31,368 bases of DNA, from positions 1-31,368 of IMG/VR virus record IMGVR_UViG_3300033149_001645, one strand, 5' to 3'. Below the pieces are notes generated by a model, which was given only the letters and a program-made list of their open reading frames with translations, was not told the DNA's origin and did no database searches. Position numbers and translations under genes: made by a program. Shown in pieces: positions 20,896 to 29,332 of this stretch (positions are counted from its first letter, which is position 1; the number at the start of each line of letters is the position of its first letter). This DNA is from a virus.

Positions 20896-21534
20896 TTACG
20901 CAGTAGCGTAATTTATGCATCTACTTTCATGGGAAGATATAGCATTATCACAATAATTTTCAGTAGCGACTACTTGATTGGTATTCATGTAAATAGTATT
21001 ACCACATGTAAAAATTTCATCGCAAGTTAATTGTCCTGAACAATAAACTTCATTAAATCCTATAAACTGGCATGTAGGGTCAACACCTGTTACTCCGGGA
21101 GCCATAACTATATAAATTGCATCATCGTTTTGAAATGGATATATTCTTCTTTCTTGACTACTCGTATAATCAGCATTCATATACAAATCTTCGCCTATAA
21201 AAATATTCCCCGTAACCAGTATGTTATCTCCGTAAAACGTGCCGCCGTCTATCAGCGCGGTTAGCCCCGCATCGTCGTACACTCTAAAATTGCCGTTGTA
21301 GATTTCGATACCGGTACTATCGATATAAACGCCGCCGGTTGCAGATTCAATGTTAATCCCCAGATCAACGTCTATGGTCCCCGCGCTGATATGGTCAGCA
21401 GTTAACTCTCTCACGTTTAAGCTGTCCAGGTTAGCCAAAAGCCACTGCAAGTATTTCTGCATTTTGGCTATTTCGTCCGCAATTTCTTCTGTACTGCTGA
21501 ATTGGTTTATCACTCCAACTTCCGGAAACGGCAT
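20896..21534 (-). CDS. Putative tail fibre / minor structural protein
   Basis: 212 residues from ATG 21534 (AGGTAGGTGATTGT). The N-terminal ~40 residues form a coiled coil (EEIADEIAKMQKYLQWLLANLDSL). Then comes 'VRELTADHISAGTIDVDLGINIES', a repeat style typical of phage fibre shafts, and a beta-rich, cysteine-containing C-terminus (CQFIGFNEVYCSGQLTCDEIFTCGN). The C-terminal half is AT-rich and may have been acquired separately. Confidence 0.65.
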   Translation of the reverse strand: MPFPEVGVINQFSSTEEIADEIAKMQKYLQWLLANLDSLNVRELTADHISAGTIDVDLGINIESATGGVYIDSTGIEIYNGNFRVYDDAGLTALIDGGTFYGDNILVTGNIFIGEDLYMNADYTSSQERRIYPFQNDDAIYIVMAPGVTGVDPTCQFIGFNEVYCSGQLTCDEIFTCGNTIYMNTNQVVATENYCDNAISSHESRCINYATA

Positions 21535-21542
21535 ACAATCAC

Positions 21543-22949
21543 CTACCTAAAAGGCATTAATCTTTCTTGTCTGGTCATTTCATAAATCGTAGCCGGACCA
21601 GTACCGGCAAACTTTACCCTCACCCAGTTGGCATTAGCCACGGTCTCTACCGGGATAATTATTCTCGTACTCTGTATATCCGAAGCCGCATCTATTGACT
21701 TAACCAGCGTCCAGTCGCTGTCGCCTTCCGCCGTCTTGGTCAAATACACATTGCAGGTACTTCCCGTCGGCATATCGGCAACAATCCACAGCTTGTACCA
21801 CTGCTTGGGTTGAACCAAACTACCAGCGCCGAAAGGCTTTGTAACAGCTTCCCATTCGATAGCATTACCGTTGTCATCCGTGCCGCCGACCTTAACTACC
21901 TGCCCGGCATCGTCGCCGAAGTACATTTCTTCCTGCATACAGGCAAAAGCCGTTATGTCGTTGGAATACTCCCACACGTACCAGGTGCCAAAATTTGGGT
22001 CATATTCTAGGATTACATTAGGCTCTGTGGCGCTACCGTACGGAATGGCTAGATAATACCTTCTCCCGTCCGTACCGGCGCAGGATAAGTGTCGCTTTTC
22101 CTTGTTTATGCCTTCAATATAATACCAAACAGGCAAAGAAAAATCGTTCTTTGGCGCAACACCGCCTGTATATCTTTCTACCCCCTGGTGGCTTAGCCAA
22201 TATAATACTCCACCTACCATCAAACACGTGTTGTTTGCCACGCAGCCCTTTTTGCCCGATATTTGCTGCATGCGGTAATTTAAAGGGCCGGTGCCGTACA
22301 GTTCATGCGTCGTATGAGGTGTAAAGCACACTATATGTTGAGGTCCCGCTTTAAGCCCGCTAATGCTCTCGCCGCTCGGAACCTCTACTGCAATTTGCCC
22401 AGCATCCTCGGCAGTAGTCCAGTCGTCAGCCTTTCTCAATGCGGAAAAGTACACTATATTGCCCACAGCAGCGTACAAGCGGTTATCGTGCTGGTCAATG
22501 TAGTTGGCACCTGCCGGTGCATCGGTCAAGTCTTGAACGGTATTGCCGTCATACCGCTTAACCGCATCTGCACCGTTAGCCATAATAAGATTAATATCGG
22601 ATAAGTTGCCTTTGAAGTTGCAGAAGGAACACAATGCGCTTGTGCTTAAACTGCTTGCCAACGTTGTACTCCATGACGAACCATCCCACTTCTTCCACTC
22701 GCCGCCGGCAATGGCATGAAGTTCTGTGTCTTTCCATGTGCTCAGGCCGGTTACTTTAGCGCCAAGGCTTGATCCGAGCAATGAAAAACCCGGTCGCACT
22801 TTCAGCGCCGGGTATTTGGAGGCAGTAAGATTTTTAACCTGCGTCAAATACGTTTCTTTTATTGAAAAGGCGTTAAGTTTGCTGACACCTTTAAATTCCC
22901 TTAGCGGTATTGGTTTTAAAACATCGGGGAGTAATTGCCAGAAGCCCAA
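21543..22949 (-). CDS. Tail hub / stabilisation protein (propeller-like)
   Basis: 468 residues from a TTG start at 22949 (AAAAGGCGGTGAG). It begins 'IPLREFKGVSKLNAFSIKETYLTQVKNLTASKYPALKVRPGF', typical of podophage tail hub/stabilisation proteins that close the portal exit. Repeated 'blade' segments follow: 'NRLYAAVGNIVYFSALRKADDWTTAEDAG', 'SISGLKAGPQHIVCFTPHTTHELYG', 'GGVLYWLSHQGVERY', 'RYYLAIPYG..PNVILEYDPNFGTWYVWE'. The C-terminal ~120 residues are a beta sandwich. It contains the one exact 13-bp motif copy in the opposite orientation. Confidence 0.75.
   Translation of the reverse strand: MGFWQLLPDVLKPIPLREFKGVSKLNAFSIKETYLTQVKNLTASKYPALKVRPGFSLLGSSLGAKVTGLSTWKDTELHAIAGGEWKKWDGSSWSTTLASSLSTSALCSFCNFKGNLSDINLIMANGADAVKRYDGNTVQDLTDAPAGANYIDQHDNRLYAAVGNIVYFSALRKADDWTTAEDAGQIAVEVPSGESISGLKAGPQHIVCFTPHTTHELYGTGPLNYRMQQISGKKGCVANNTCLMVGGVLYWLSHQGVERYTGGVAPKNDFSLPVWYYIEGINKEKRHLSCAGTDGRRYYLAIPYGSATEPNVILEYDPNFGTWYVWEYSNDITAFACMQEEMYFGDDAGQVVKVGGTDDNGNAIEWEAVTKPFGAGSLVQPKQWYKLWIVADMPTGSTCNVYLTKTAEGDSDWTLVKSIDAASDIQSTRIIIPVETVANANWVRVKFAGTGPATIYEMTRQERLMPFR
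22221..22233 (+). repeat. 13-bp motif copy, opposite orientation (CAAACACGTGTTG)
   Basis: Exact copy on the plus strand inside the tail hub gene, the only exact copy that does not face leftward. Confidence 0.6.
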
Positions 22950-23015
22950 ATCGGCTCACCGCCTTTTGAAAAACTCAATCTTTTGCACATCAATTGCAGG
23001 GCCCCGCCTTATAAT

Positions 23016-24269
23016 TTACAACAAATCTGTTACAACAGCGCCGGTGTTATCTACGCGAATCCTATATTTATTAGCCCCATCAGGGGTAGTTACAACCCAT
23101 CCCTTGCCAGCCTGTTCATTAACATACTCACCAGCTGTATAAACATCGTTATAGTCATCGCCAGTTACATTGCCAGAATCAGCATGGACAACATAATCAA
23201 CACGCTGTCCATTCGTAGAAAATAACTTATCTTTATATATCCCGGCATCAATACTGTTAAGATAAACGCGTTCTAGTGTGATAATATCGGGAGCCGCATT
23301 AGCAGTAGACATAGCACGTAAAAATATTGCGCCCGTCCTTAAAGCGGCATGGGTATCACGGACAACAATATTATTATTGCCAGTGGTCTTGATAATTTCA
23401 GTTTGTCCATCGGCCATTACGGCAAAATAAGTATCAGAGATAATAATATTCTTGTTATTTATGGTAGCGTTACTTATATCTATAACAGGAACATCAACTC
23501 CACCACAATTTTCAAAATATGATGCACCGTTAATTGTTAAATTTCTAATACTGCCGCCAAGCGATATAGCAGAACCAGGCGAATCTTCAAACCAACACCC
23601 AGTAAATTTATTTGCTACCTTAACCACATTAGTATCGCCAAACTTAACACCGTTTGTTTTGAATAACATAAAAGTACAATTATCAAAACGATTTACATTA
23701 GTTTGCCCGGCTCCTATGCCAGTAAAATGCACGCCAATCCCTATACTATCCGACGCTCCATCTCCATGCCCAAAATGACACCCCCGCCATTCATTGCCCA
23801 CAGCAGAATCAAGATAAAAACCTGTTCCTATATCATCCGCTGCATCACCGTAAAACGCCATGTCAACAAATCTGCAATAGGCCAAAGCAGAATCACCGAT
23901 TGATTTAAACACGTTGTTACAATGCTTGAATTTTCCGCCATACCAATTAATGCGACGCTTACCGGATATGTCAAACAGGTCCTCATTACCATTTAAGCCA
24001 GTGAAAACGGTCTCTGGCGATAAACAAATTATTGTCTTATCGTTTGGAATGGCGACAGTAGTACCAATTACAAATGTTCCAGCACCAAAAAAAATAGTCT
24101 TGTGATCATTTAAAACCTTTTGTATTGCAACACTATCATCCGTCACACCGTTACCTTTTGCGCCGTAACCCTTTGCATTAGCAACAGGAGTTATCAGAGT
24201 TTTTATATTAGCATTAGCCGCCTCCTGGCTGGACTGTAAAAGCTCGGCTATTTTTTCGGCAACTTTCAT
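23016..24269 (-). CDS. Tailspike with pectate-lyase-like beta-helix
   Basis: 417 residues from ATG 24269 (AAGCGGGTGATAAC). A short N-terminal helix precedes the classic opening 'AKGYGAKGNGVTDDSVAIQKVLND..TIFFGAGTFVIGTTVAIPNDKTII' of pectate-lyase-fold spikes. Repeated beta-helix rungs follow ('NRFDNCTFMLF', 'NKFTGCWFEDSPGSAISLGG', 'LTINGASYFENCGG'). The C-terminal ~60 residues (VVHADSGNVTGDDYNDVYTAGEYV…KYRIRVDNTGAVV) may be the trimerisation domain. Such proteins bind and often cleave host surface polysaccharide; the sugar cannot be predicted. Confidence 0.88.
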   Translation of the reverse strand: MKVAEKIAELLQSSQEAANANIKTLITPVANAKGYGAKGNGVTDDSVAIQKVLNDHKTIFFGAGTFVIGTTVAIPNDKTIICLSPETVFTGLNGNEDLFDISGKRRINWYGGKFKHCNNVFKSIGDSALAYCRFVDMAFYGDAADDIGTGFYLDSAVGNEWRGCHFGHGDGASDSIGIGVHFTGIGAGQTNVNRFDNCTFMLFKTNGVKFGDTNVVKVANKFTGCWFEDSPGSAISLGGSIRNLTINGASYFENCGGVDVPVIDISNATINNKNIIISDTYFAVMADGQTEIIKTTGNNNIVVRDTHAALRTGAIFLRAMSTANAAPDIITLERVYLNSIDAGIYKDKLFSTNGQRVDYVVHADSGNVTGDDYNDVYTAGEYVNEQAGKGWVVTTPDGANKYRIRVDNTGAVVTDLL

Positions 24270-24273
24270 GTTA

Positions 24274-24933
24274 TCACCCGCTTTGCACTATAACTTCAAC
24301 AGTTTTGCGCCTGTTTGTCCTTATAAAGGGCCGAACATTTTTTGTTTTCATTGGCCTGCCGTAATTTATTTTCGATATTGCTTCTCGTAAAAGTTCATCA
24401 TAATCACGCTGATAATTATTTGCTAGAACCACATCATTCTGAATCTTTGCCAATTCAGCACATAAGCCATAAACGAAAAGCATGTGATAGTCTTTAAAAA
24501 ATCTTGGTACAGTTGTCATATCCGTACTTGAGAAAGTATTGGGTCCATCTTCAAAGGTAATTAAAATAAGCCTTCCGGTTTCAGAAGGCTCTGGGTAAAG
24601 CCCAATCATCCGCTCGTCCGGTGTTTCAAACGTAAAATAACAGTAATACTTTAACGTTTCATCATGCCCTCGGTATTCGTACTCGCGTGGGTTAGAACCG
24701 TCAGAATCCGTTACCACGACGTTTTTTATCCTTGGAAGTTGGATATAATCTGGCAATGTATAAAATGCCTGGTCTGCTACAGTTTCCAGTTTTTCTATTT
24801 CATTGGGAAACCTGAATATGCGATATAATTTTCTTTGGAGTTGGTCTAAAAATGCAACCTTGTCACTATTGGATTGGGTATTTGGTACTCTGCTGTCTGC
24901 CATGTCTACTATTTGTTGCAAAGTTAAAGCCAT
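24274..24933 (-). CDS. Head-tail adaptor (gp4/gp11-like connector)
   Basis: 219 residues from ATG 24933. 'LTLQQIVDMADSRVPNTQSNSDKVAFLDQLQRKLYRIF' forms the helical N-terminus found in podophage adaptor proteins. A beta part ('FYTLPDYIQLPRIKNVVVTD', 'GLYPEPSETGRLILITFEDGP') and a helix bundle follow ('DYHMLFVYGLCAELAKIQNDVVLANNYQRDYDELLREA'). It would bind the portal and the tail hub. Its position between capsid and tail genes agrees. Confidence 0.75.
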   Translation of the reverse strand: MALTLQQIVDMADSRVPNTQSNSDKVAFLDQLQRKLYRIFRFPNEIEKLETVADQAFYTLPDYIQLPRIKNVVVTDSDGSNPREYEYRGHDETLKYYCYFTFETPDERMIGLYPEPSETGRLILITFEDGPNTFSSTDMTTVPRFFKDYHMLFVYGLCAELAKIQNDVVLANNYQRDYDELLREAISKINYGRPMKTKNVRPFIRTNRRKTVEVIVQSG

Positions 24934-24985
24934 TAACTACCACCACCATTCGGCTTGAATTGTATTCTTGATATTTAACCGGCAT

Positions 24986-25885
24986 TTACAACACCCCCTT
25001 GGCAGACCAATAAAACTGGTTATTGCCAGCGGTCCCGCTTCTTGTCGCCGTAAATCCTGTTGTACTCCCTGATACCGCCCTGATTACTTCTTCACTATCT
25101 ATCGGCGTAATTTGTATGCTCAATAGCTTTGTAAATTCCTTCGGGAATGTTATAGCCTTTGTACTCGCTGTATCGTCAATCTGTGCAATGCCATTTTGTT
25201 CTGCGATAAGACCATACTCATAATTCGTCCCATTATCCTGATAATCCACCGCCTTCAAGTGCTGGTCGTTGGGGTGGCTTGCGAAGCTCACGGGGAGTTC
25301 GCCGATGACGAGCATTGCCCAGTCTATGTCAGCGGTAATAACAGAACCACTGCCTATAAGTAAAGGCCAAGCATAAACAGTAGTTGCATCATTTTGTATC
25401 GTCTTGGTTACAATTAATGTTTCATACCCTCCACCACCCGAATGGTAACTGCTATAACTTGTTTCAACGTTAGTTCCATCGTTATCTTGTATAGCAATCC
25501 TTACCCTATCTGCATCAGAAGCTTTTACAGATGTTATCAATGTTACGGTTTTTCCTTTTACTAAACCAGGTGTTATTGTCTGCCTTAAAAGAGCATAATA
25601 AGTATCACCATTAGTAACGCTTGCTACATATCCCAAACCTGATGGAGAAGGCTGTTGACTAATCGTTGCGCTAGTGCCGAGCAATTTAAAGCCGTCTGGT
25701 GCACTAGAAGTACCTGCGCTCCAACTTGCAAAGTCACCGCCTTTGAGAAGTTGAGCAGGATTGAGGTTTTGGAAAATGTCTGTTGCAAGTTTGGGGAGGA
25801 TTACACTTCCGTCAGGGTGGTCTAGCACAGTTTTAGTCTTATGCGAAACAATTAATCCCGTATTATCTAATCTCATTCCATTCAC
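24986..25885 (-). CDS. Tail fibre protein with carbohydrate-binding-like domain
   Basis: 299 residues from GTG 25885 (AAGGAG upstream; ATG 25876 possible). After an N-terminal attachment part ('LDHPDGSVILPKLATDIFQNLN'), residues ~45-195 look like a CBM4/9-type jelly roll ('LLKGGDFASWSAGTSSAPDGFKLLG...GLVKGKTVTLITSVKAS'). The last ~70 residues ('KAITFPKEFTKLLSIQITPID..NNQFYWSAKGVL') match the C-terminal knob of many phage fibres. It is probably a second receptor-binding protein beside the tailspike. Confidence 0.75.
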   Translation of the reverse strand: MNGMRLDNTGLIVSHKTKTVLDHPDGSVILPKLATDIFQNLNPAQLLKGGDFASWSAGTSSAPDGFKLLGTSATISQQPSPSGLGYVASVTNGDTYYALLRQTITPGLVKGKTVTLITSVKASDADRVRIAIQDNDGTNVETSYSSYHSGGGGYETLIVTKTIQNDATTVYAWPLLIGSGSVITADIDWAMLVIGELPVSFASHPNDQHLKAVDYQDNGTNYEYGLIAEQNGIAQIDDTASTKAITFPKEFTKLLSIQITPIDSEEVIRAVSGSTTGFTATRSGTAGNNQFYWSAKGVL

Positions 25886-25891
25886 AATTTA

Positions 25892-26275
25892 TCAACTCCT
25901 TGCCAGCCAGTTTACAGTAGCGGTTCCACTGGTTGTTTTGGCATATATAAGGCTTACATTGTTTACTGGAATTGTAGCTGAAACACCAGGTTTAAGTCGC
26001 AAGGGTTGAATTGTGCTATTTCCAATAAATACATCCACAGAATTATCCGGGTCTGCCTGAACTAAAACCTCGTTACATTTTTGAGAACCGCCTATTGCTG
26101 CCGCAGTAGTGCCAACATCTGTTTTCGTACCTGCGTATAATATATTGCTGCCCGTTAGTTGAGTAGCAGTTTCTACCTTATTATTTGCATCCAGCGGAAC
26201 TATGCTAAATGTCCCATCGCCGTTGTCAAAAAGCCTTATTTTGTGACCGTTTATGATTGTATAAGTATCAGCCAA
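25892..26275 (-). CDS. Small beta-rich virion protein
   Basis: 127 residues from a TTG start at 26275 (GGAGGTGAGATAA). Two parts: 'YTIINGHKIRLFDNGDGTFSIVPLD', then 'CNEVLVQADPDNSVDVFIGNSTIQPLRLKPGVSATIPVNNVSLIYAKTTSGTATVNWLA', a sandwich seen in small phage structural proteins. Likely a decoration or tail accessory protein; not assigned further. Confidence 0.65.
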   Translation of the reverse strand: MADTYTIINGHKIRLFDNGDGTFSIVPLDANNKVETATQLTGSNILYAGTKTDVGTTAAAIGGSQKCNEVLVQADPDNSVDVFIGNSTIQPLRLKPGVSATIPVNNVSLIYAKTTSGTATVNWLARS

Positions 26276-26302
26276 TTATCTCACCTCCTAATAGAGCCAA
26301 CA

Positions 26303-26321
26303 GGGAGGCATTAAGCCTCCC
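26303..26321 (-). terminator. Stem-loop after a structural gene, attenuator-like
   Basis: GGGAGGC-TTAAT-GCCTCCC, located between the 205-residue gene and the next. The U-tract is poor (TGTTGG), so it is more likely an attenuator or RNA-stability element than a full stop. Confidence 0.5.
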
Positions 26322-26322
26322 C

Positions 26323-26940
26323 TTATGCAGCTAATTCAATATAAACAATATACAGATTTCCGGTAAACTCGTTCCAATCAGCAGAACCCGGCGTCCAGGT
26401 TATTTCTTTACCGCCCATTGTGGTGTCTGGAAATTCGTAATAAGTACCTACATCAGTAGCGGTGTCGCTACCTGCAACCAGAGTAGCAAGCAAAGCCCCC
26501 TTTGTAGTGGCAGAAAAATATGTTTCATTTGAACCAGTCGTAAGAGTTGCCTTGCCTCTTACTAACCCGGTTGCAGCTACACTAACTCCCGCAAGGTACC
26601 CGTCTGCATCCCCGCCGTCTGCTGAATCAGTACCTACATTCATAGTTTTAGTCCCGCCTGTTGATTCTGCAGTAGTAATGTCAAGGAATACATCTAATAC
26701 TACTGCTTTTGAGGGTAATGAAAAGCCTGTAGATTGTTCACTGCCATCAGAAGGAGTTGAAAGTTCAATTTTCTTTACTTTTACCAATGCTCCCGCAACA
26801 GATAAATCTAGCAGATTTAACTCTGCCGCAGTAGCAGTTACTTTAGTACCGCGCTGGTACAGGTAACCGTCCGTGTCCGTTATCTGCCGCGCCGCATCGC
26901 TTGAATCTTTCATGTAAATGCTGTCAATAAACTTAGGCAT
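26323..26940 (-). CDS. Virion structural protein with ATAAELN motif
   Basis: 205 residues from ATG 26940. 'DTDGYLYQRGTKVTATAAELNLLD' is the common module of phage head or tail surface proteins. A Thr/Gly-rich beta domain follows ('VVLDVFLDITTAESTGGTKTMNVGTDSADGGDADGYLAG', 'DWNEFTGNLYIVYIEL'). It follows the capsid gene and may decorate the head. Exact place in the virion unknown. Confidence 0.7.
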   Translation of the reverse strand: MPKFIDSIYMKDSSDAARQITDTDGYLYQRGTKVTATAAELNLLDLSVAGALVKVKKIELSTPSDGSEQSTGFSLPSKAVVLDVFLDITTAESTGGTKTMNVGTDSADGGDADGYLAGVSVAATGLVRGKATLTTGSNETYFSATTKGALLATLVAGSDTATDVGTYYEFPDTTMGGKEITWTPGSADWNEFTGNLYIVYIELAA

Positions 26941-26962
26941 TTAGCTCACCTCCATTTAAAGG

Positions 26963-26989
26963 AAAAGAGAGGGGATATAGACCCCTCTC
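26963..26989 (-). terminator. Stem-loop just downstream of the capsid gene
   Basis: On the minus strand GAGAGGGG-TCTATAT-CCCCTCTC is followed by TTTTCC, 13 nt past the capsid stop. Partial termination here would raise capsid mRNA over downstream genes. Confidence 0.65.
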
Positions 26990-27001
26990 AATTATTTATT
27001 A

Positions 27002-27892
27002 TTAGCCCTGGCTGGCCACCAGCCCTCTAAAATCAACATAACCCTGTGACCACCTGGCATATCCGTACATAAAGTAGTCAACAGTCTTGGGTATAGGCTG
27101 GCTGTCGTACAGCGGACGCTCTCTCCACATAAACAGCAGGTTGTCAATGGAACTGTCGCAAATGCCCCATATATTCCCGTTAATATAGTCCATAATTACA
27201 GGGGTAAGATTCGGGAGAGTGTTGGCATCATTAGACAGCTCGCCGGCGGGACCGGAGCTTTTGAGCAGCGCGTACAGGGTATATTCATTGTCCGGGCCGC
27301 AGAAAGCCTTATCCGCCACCGCTTGAATCTTTACATTGGCCTCGTCCACCTGGTTTCTCATAAGGGTGAGAGCGGCCTTCATGTTAGCGTCGGTCAGCGC
27401 GCCGGTAATAAGGTTATCGCATGTGCTTGCGCTGTCCGCCAGCGGGTGGCTGTTGGAAAATAGCGCAACGCCGTCATAGCCGGTATTGCTGAAACCGTTG
27501 TTGATAACGTCCGCGCACTTGGTCTCAATAGTAGCCCTGAGCCCGCGCCCGAGCGCTTTCGCGCTTCCGCCTTTGCCGATACCCTTCATCACATTGTAGA
27601 GGTCATCCTGCACCAGCTCCCAGGTGAGTTCGTAGCCTTTATCGTAACGGGTAGCGACGAAGGTAGCCTTTTCGCCTTCAGACATTTGGTCTTCATTGAT
27701 AGTGTTACCTTCAGTGTTTTCAGACCACAGGCCAAAAGCGCCCATGTGCGGAAAAGTTTCTTCTTTCTTGTTCATTTTATCGACTTTGAACAGTTTGGAG
27801 TACTGCTCTGGCTTTTCGTCATAGCTCTCGAAAAAAATCTTCTTGTGAATCGGGGTTAAAAGTTCCCCGAAATTATCTCTGGTCAGTTTCAT
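27002..27892 (-). CDS. Major capsid protein, Mu gpT-like
   Basis: 296 residues from ATG 27892. The sequence follows the Mu-like head major subunit (gpT) family: 'ELLTPIHKKIFFESYDEKPEQYSKLFKVDKMNKKEETFPHMGAFGLWSENTEG', 'YDKGYELTWELVQDDLYNVMKGIGKGGSAKALGRGLRATIETKCADVINNGF', 'GYDGVALFSNSHPLADS' and 'NVKIQAVADKAFCGPDNEYTLYALL'. An HK97-type fold is expected. Preceded by scaffold and decoration-like genes and followed by an attenuator hairpin. Pairing a gpT-like head with a podovirus tail is notable. Confidence 0.85.
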   Translation of the reverse strand: MKLTRDNFGELLTPIHKKIFFESYDEKPEQYSKLFKVDKMNKKEETFPHMGAFGLWSENTEGNTINEDQMSEGEKATFVATRYDKGYELTWELVQDDLYNVMKGIGKGGSAKALGRGLRATIETKCADVINNGFSNTGYDGVALFSNSHPLADSASTCDNLITGALTDANMKAALTLMRNQVDEANVKIQAVADKAFCGPDNEYTLYALLKSSGPAGELSNDANTLPNLTPVIMDYINGNIWGICDSSIDNLLFMWRERPLYDSQPIPKTVDYFMYGYARWSQGYVDFRGLVASQG

Positions 27893-27918
27893 CTGCTAAT
27901 CACTCCTTTAACTAGTAG

Positions 27919-28365
27919 TTAAGCCATACCATAGACGCGGTTGCAGAGAACCACGTTAACAAGGCCGTCGTCCGTGTTGGCCCCGCTTCCGTCCTCTTGC
28001 GGAACCACCTGCAGCCAGCCGTCCGTGGTGTCGTCCGCGTCAAGCTCATAAGCGGCAGTTCCAAGGTCGTACTTGGTGCCTACCGCCGGGGTTGCGCTGC
28101 CGGTGTAGGGCATCTCATAAATGCTCATTGGATTTACGTCTACTTTAATAACGTCAGAAGCAGTTGCAGTAGTTGTGGTAATGCTAGTAGCAGATACCCC
28201 CAGCACCGTACCAGCAGAAGCACCGTCCGCAGCTATGCTGGCCTTACCGCTTGACAGCACAACAATATCGCCGGCATAAATGGTCTGGCTGTCATTAACT
28301 TGAAAGATTTTATAGATAGGAGCAGAACCGTCAAGGCTGCCCTTGTAAACACACCGTCTGGCCAT
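27919..28365 (-). CDS. Head decoration-like protein
   Basis: 148 residues from ATG 28365 (AAGGAG). A beta-rich sequence beginning 'VYKGSLDGSAPIYKIFQVNDSQTIYAGDIVVLSSGKASIAADGASAGTVLGVSA', the pattern of small capsid-stabilising proteins encoded between scaffold and capsid. It alternates beta strands with Thr/Asp-rich loops and lacks cysteines until the last strand. It would sit on the outside of the capsid; not proven. Confidence 0.7.
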   Translation of the reverse strand: MARRCVYKGSLDGSAPIYKIFQVNDSQTIYAGDIVVLSSGKASIAADGASAGTVLGVSATSITTTTATASDVIKVDVNPMSIYEMPYTGSATPAVGTKYDLGTAAYELDADDTTDGWLQVVPQEDGSGANTDDGLVNVVLCNRVYGMA

Positions 28366-28377
28366 CAATATCACTCC

Positions 28378-29178
28378 TTACTTTTTCTTTTTACTGTTGC
28401 GGTGTTGACTAAGCTGATAACCCTTGCTCTTGAGCCTCGCGTATTCGGCGTAGCTTATGCCTGCCGCATCTGCTATTTCTTTCTCAACGTCGGTCAGTTT
28501 AACGCTGGTTTTAACCTTTGTCTCGCCGCTGGGCGTGGTGTCAATTTTTGCCTTTTGTTTTTTGCTGCGGTTATTAAGCACGCGCTGCTCAATCTCTCGC
28601 TGATACTCGACTTGTCTCACATCGCCTCGCAGCGCCAGGTACGCCTGCTTTACGGAAAGACCCGTACGGTCGGCAAGGTCCTCCACTTCGTCCCGGTAAT
28701 ACTCAATGTCGCTAAAAAACGGTTCCTGTTTAAGGGCCGCTATTTCGGCATCTCTTTGTTGTTTATTAAGCCGTTTTTGGATTTCCGCCATTTGCCTTTG
28801 CTGCTGGACTAACTGCTGCGCCATTACCGGGTCCATGCCGTGCTCTGTATACTGGTTAATTTGCATCTGGTCAAGTTCCTGCTGGATAGCGTCGTAATCT
28901 TTTCCAGTGGTTTGCTTTAACCTGTCTGCTATCGCTTTTGCTTTCTGGATTTCCGGGTCGTTTAACCTTTCTTTCCACTTCTTGCGCTCCGCTTCCAGAG
29001 CACGGAGAGGAACCATTTTTTCTTCTTCTTTTTCTTCTTCTTCCGTTTCTTGCTTGGTCTTTTCTTCTGTTTCTTCTGTAGTAATTTCCTCGTTACTTTC
29101 CGTCTCTTTTTCTTCATCAACATCTACTTCAAAAGTTTCCTCTTCTTTGGTTTCAACATCTTTAAGCTCGTCAGCCAT
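28378..29178 (-). CDS. Scaffolding protein
   Basis: 266 residues from ATG 29178 (CAAGGAGGT). The N-terminal ~55 residues are almost entirely Glu/Asp/Lys/Thr. Long Gln/Arg-rich helices follow ('RALEAERKKWKERLNDPEIQKAKAIADRLK', 'MAQQLVQQQRQMAEIQKRLNKQQRDAEIAALKQ'). The C-terminus is strongly basic (KSKGYQLSQHRNSKKKK), the usual capsid-binding end. Composition and place just before the capsid genes identify it. It is expected in procapsids and absent from mature heads. Confidence 0.85.
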   Translation of the reverse strand: MADELKDVETKEEETFEVDVDEEKETESNEEITTEETEEKTKQETEEEEKEEEKMVPLRALEAERKKWKERLNDPEIQKAKAIADRLKQTTGKDYDAIQQELDQMQINQYTEHGMDPVMAQQLVQQQRQMAEIQKRLNKQQRDAEIAALKQEPFFSDIEYYRDEVEDLADRTGLSVKQAYLALRGDVRQVEYQREIEQRVLNNRSKKQKAKIDTTPSGETKVKTSVKLTDVEKEIADAAGISYAEYARLKSKGYQLSQHRNSKKKK

Positions 29179-29310
29179 ACTAAATACCTCCTTGTGTTTT
29201 TACGTGTCACCCACGAAAATTAAAAACGGTATTTTACTGATACCGAAACAGGATTTTTTACGTGGTTCACTCCACGAAGCGCGGTTCAAGGCCCACCACG
29301 AAAGGCATGG
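29179..29310 (-). promoter_or_regulatory. Structured leader upstream of the scaffold/capsid genes
   Basis: Tandem hairpin-type repeats in a 130-nt gap. TTTTTACGTG(...)CCACGAA occurs at 29197-29219 and 29254-29278, with a partial third GGTTCA...CCACGAA at 29283-29303. CGGTAT/ATACCG (29227-29245) lies between the first two. No open frame. Possible processing site, late-promoter element or protein-bound RNA. Confidence 0.5.
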
Positions 29311-29332
29311 AAAAGGCCGTTTTATACGGCCT
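29311..29332 (-). terminator. Terminator or attenuator before the scaffold leader
   Basis: On the minus strand AGGCCG-TATAAAA-CGGCCT then TTTTCC, overlapping the stop of the upstream gene. It separates portal-side genes from the scaffold/capsid block. Confidence 0.6.

Noticed and set aside
22950-23015. A 24-codon frame beginning MCKRLSFSKGG in the gap between tail hub and tailspike
   Set aside because: No clear ribosome site, and it overlaps the hub start; too weak to list as a gene.
23900-23925. AAACACGTTGTTAC in the tailspike gene, similar to the 13-bp motif
   Set aside because: Needs a one-base insertion to align and lies mid-gene; treated as chance.
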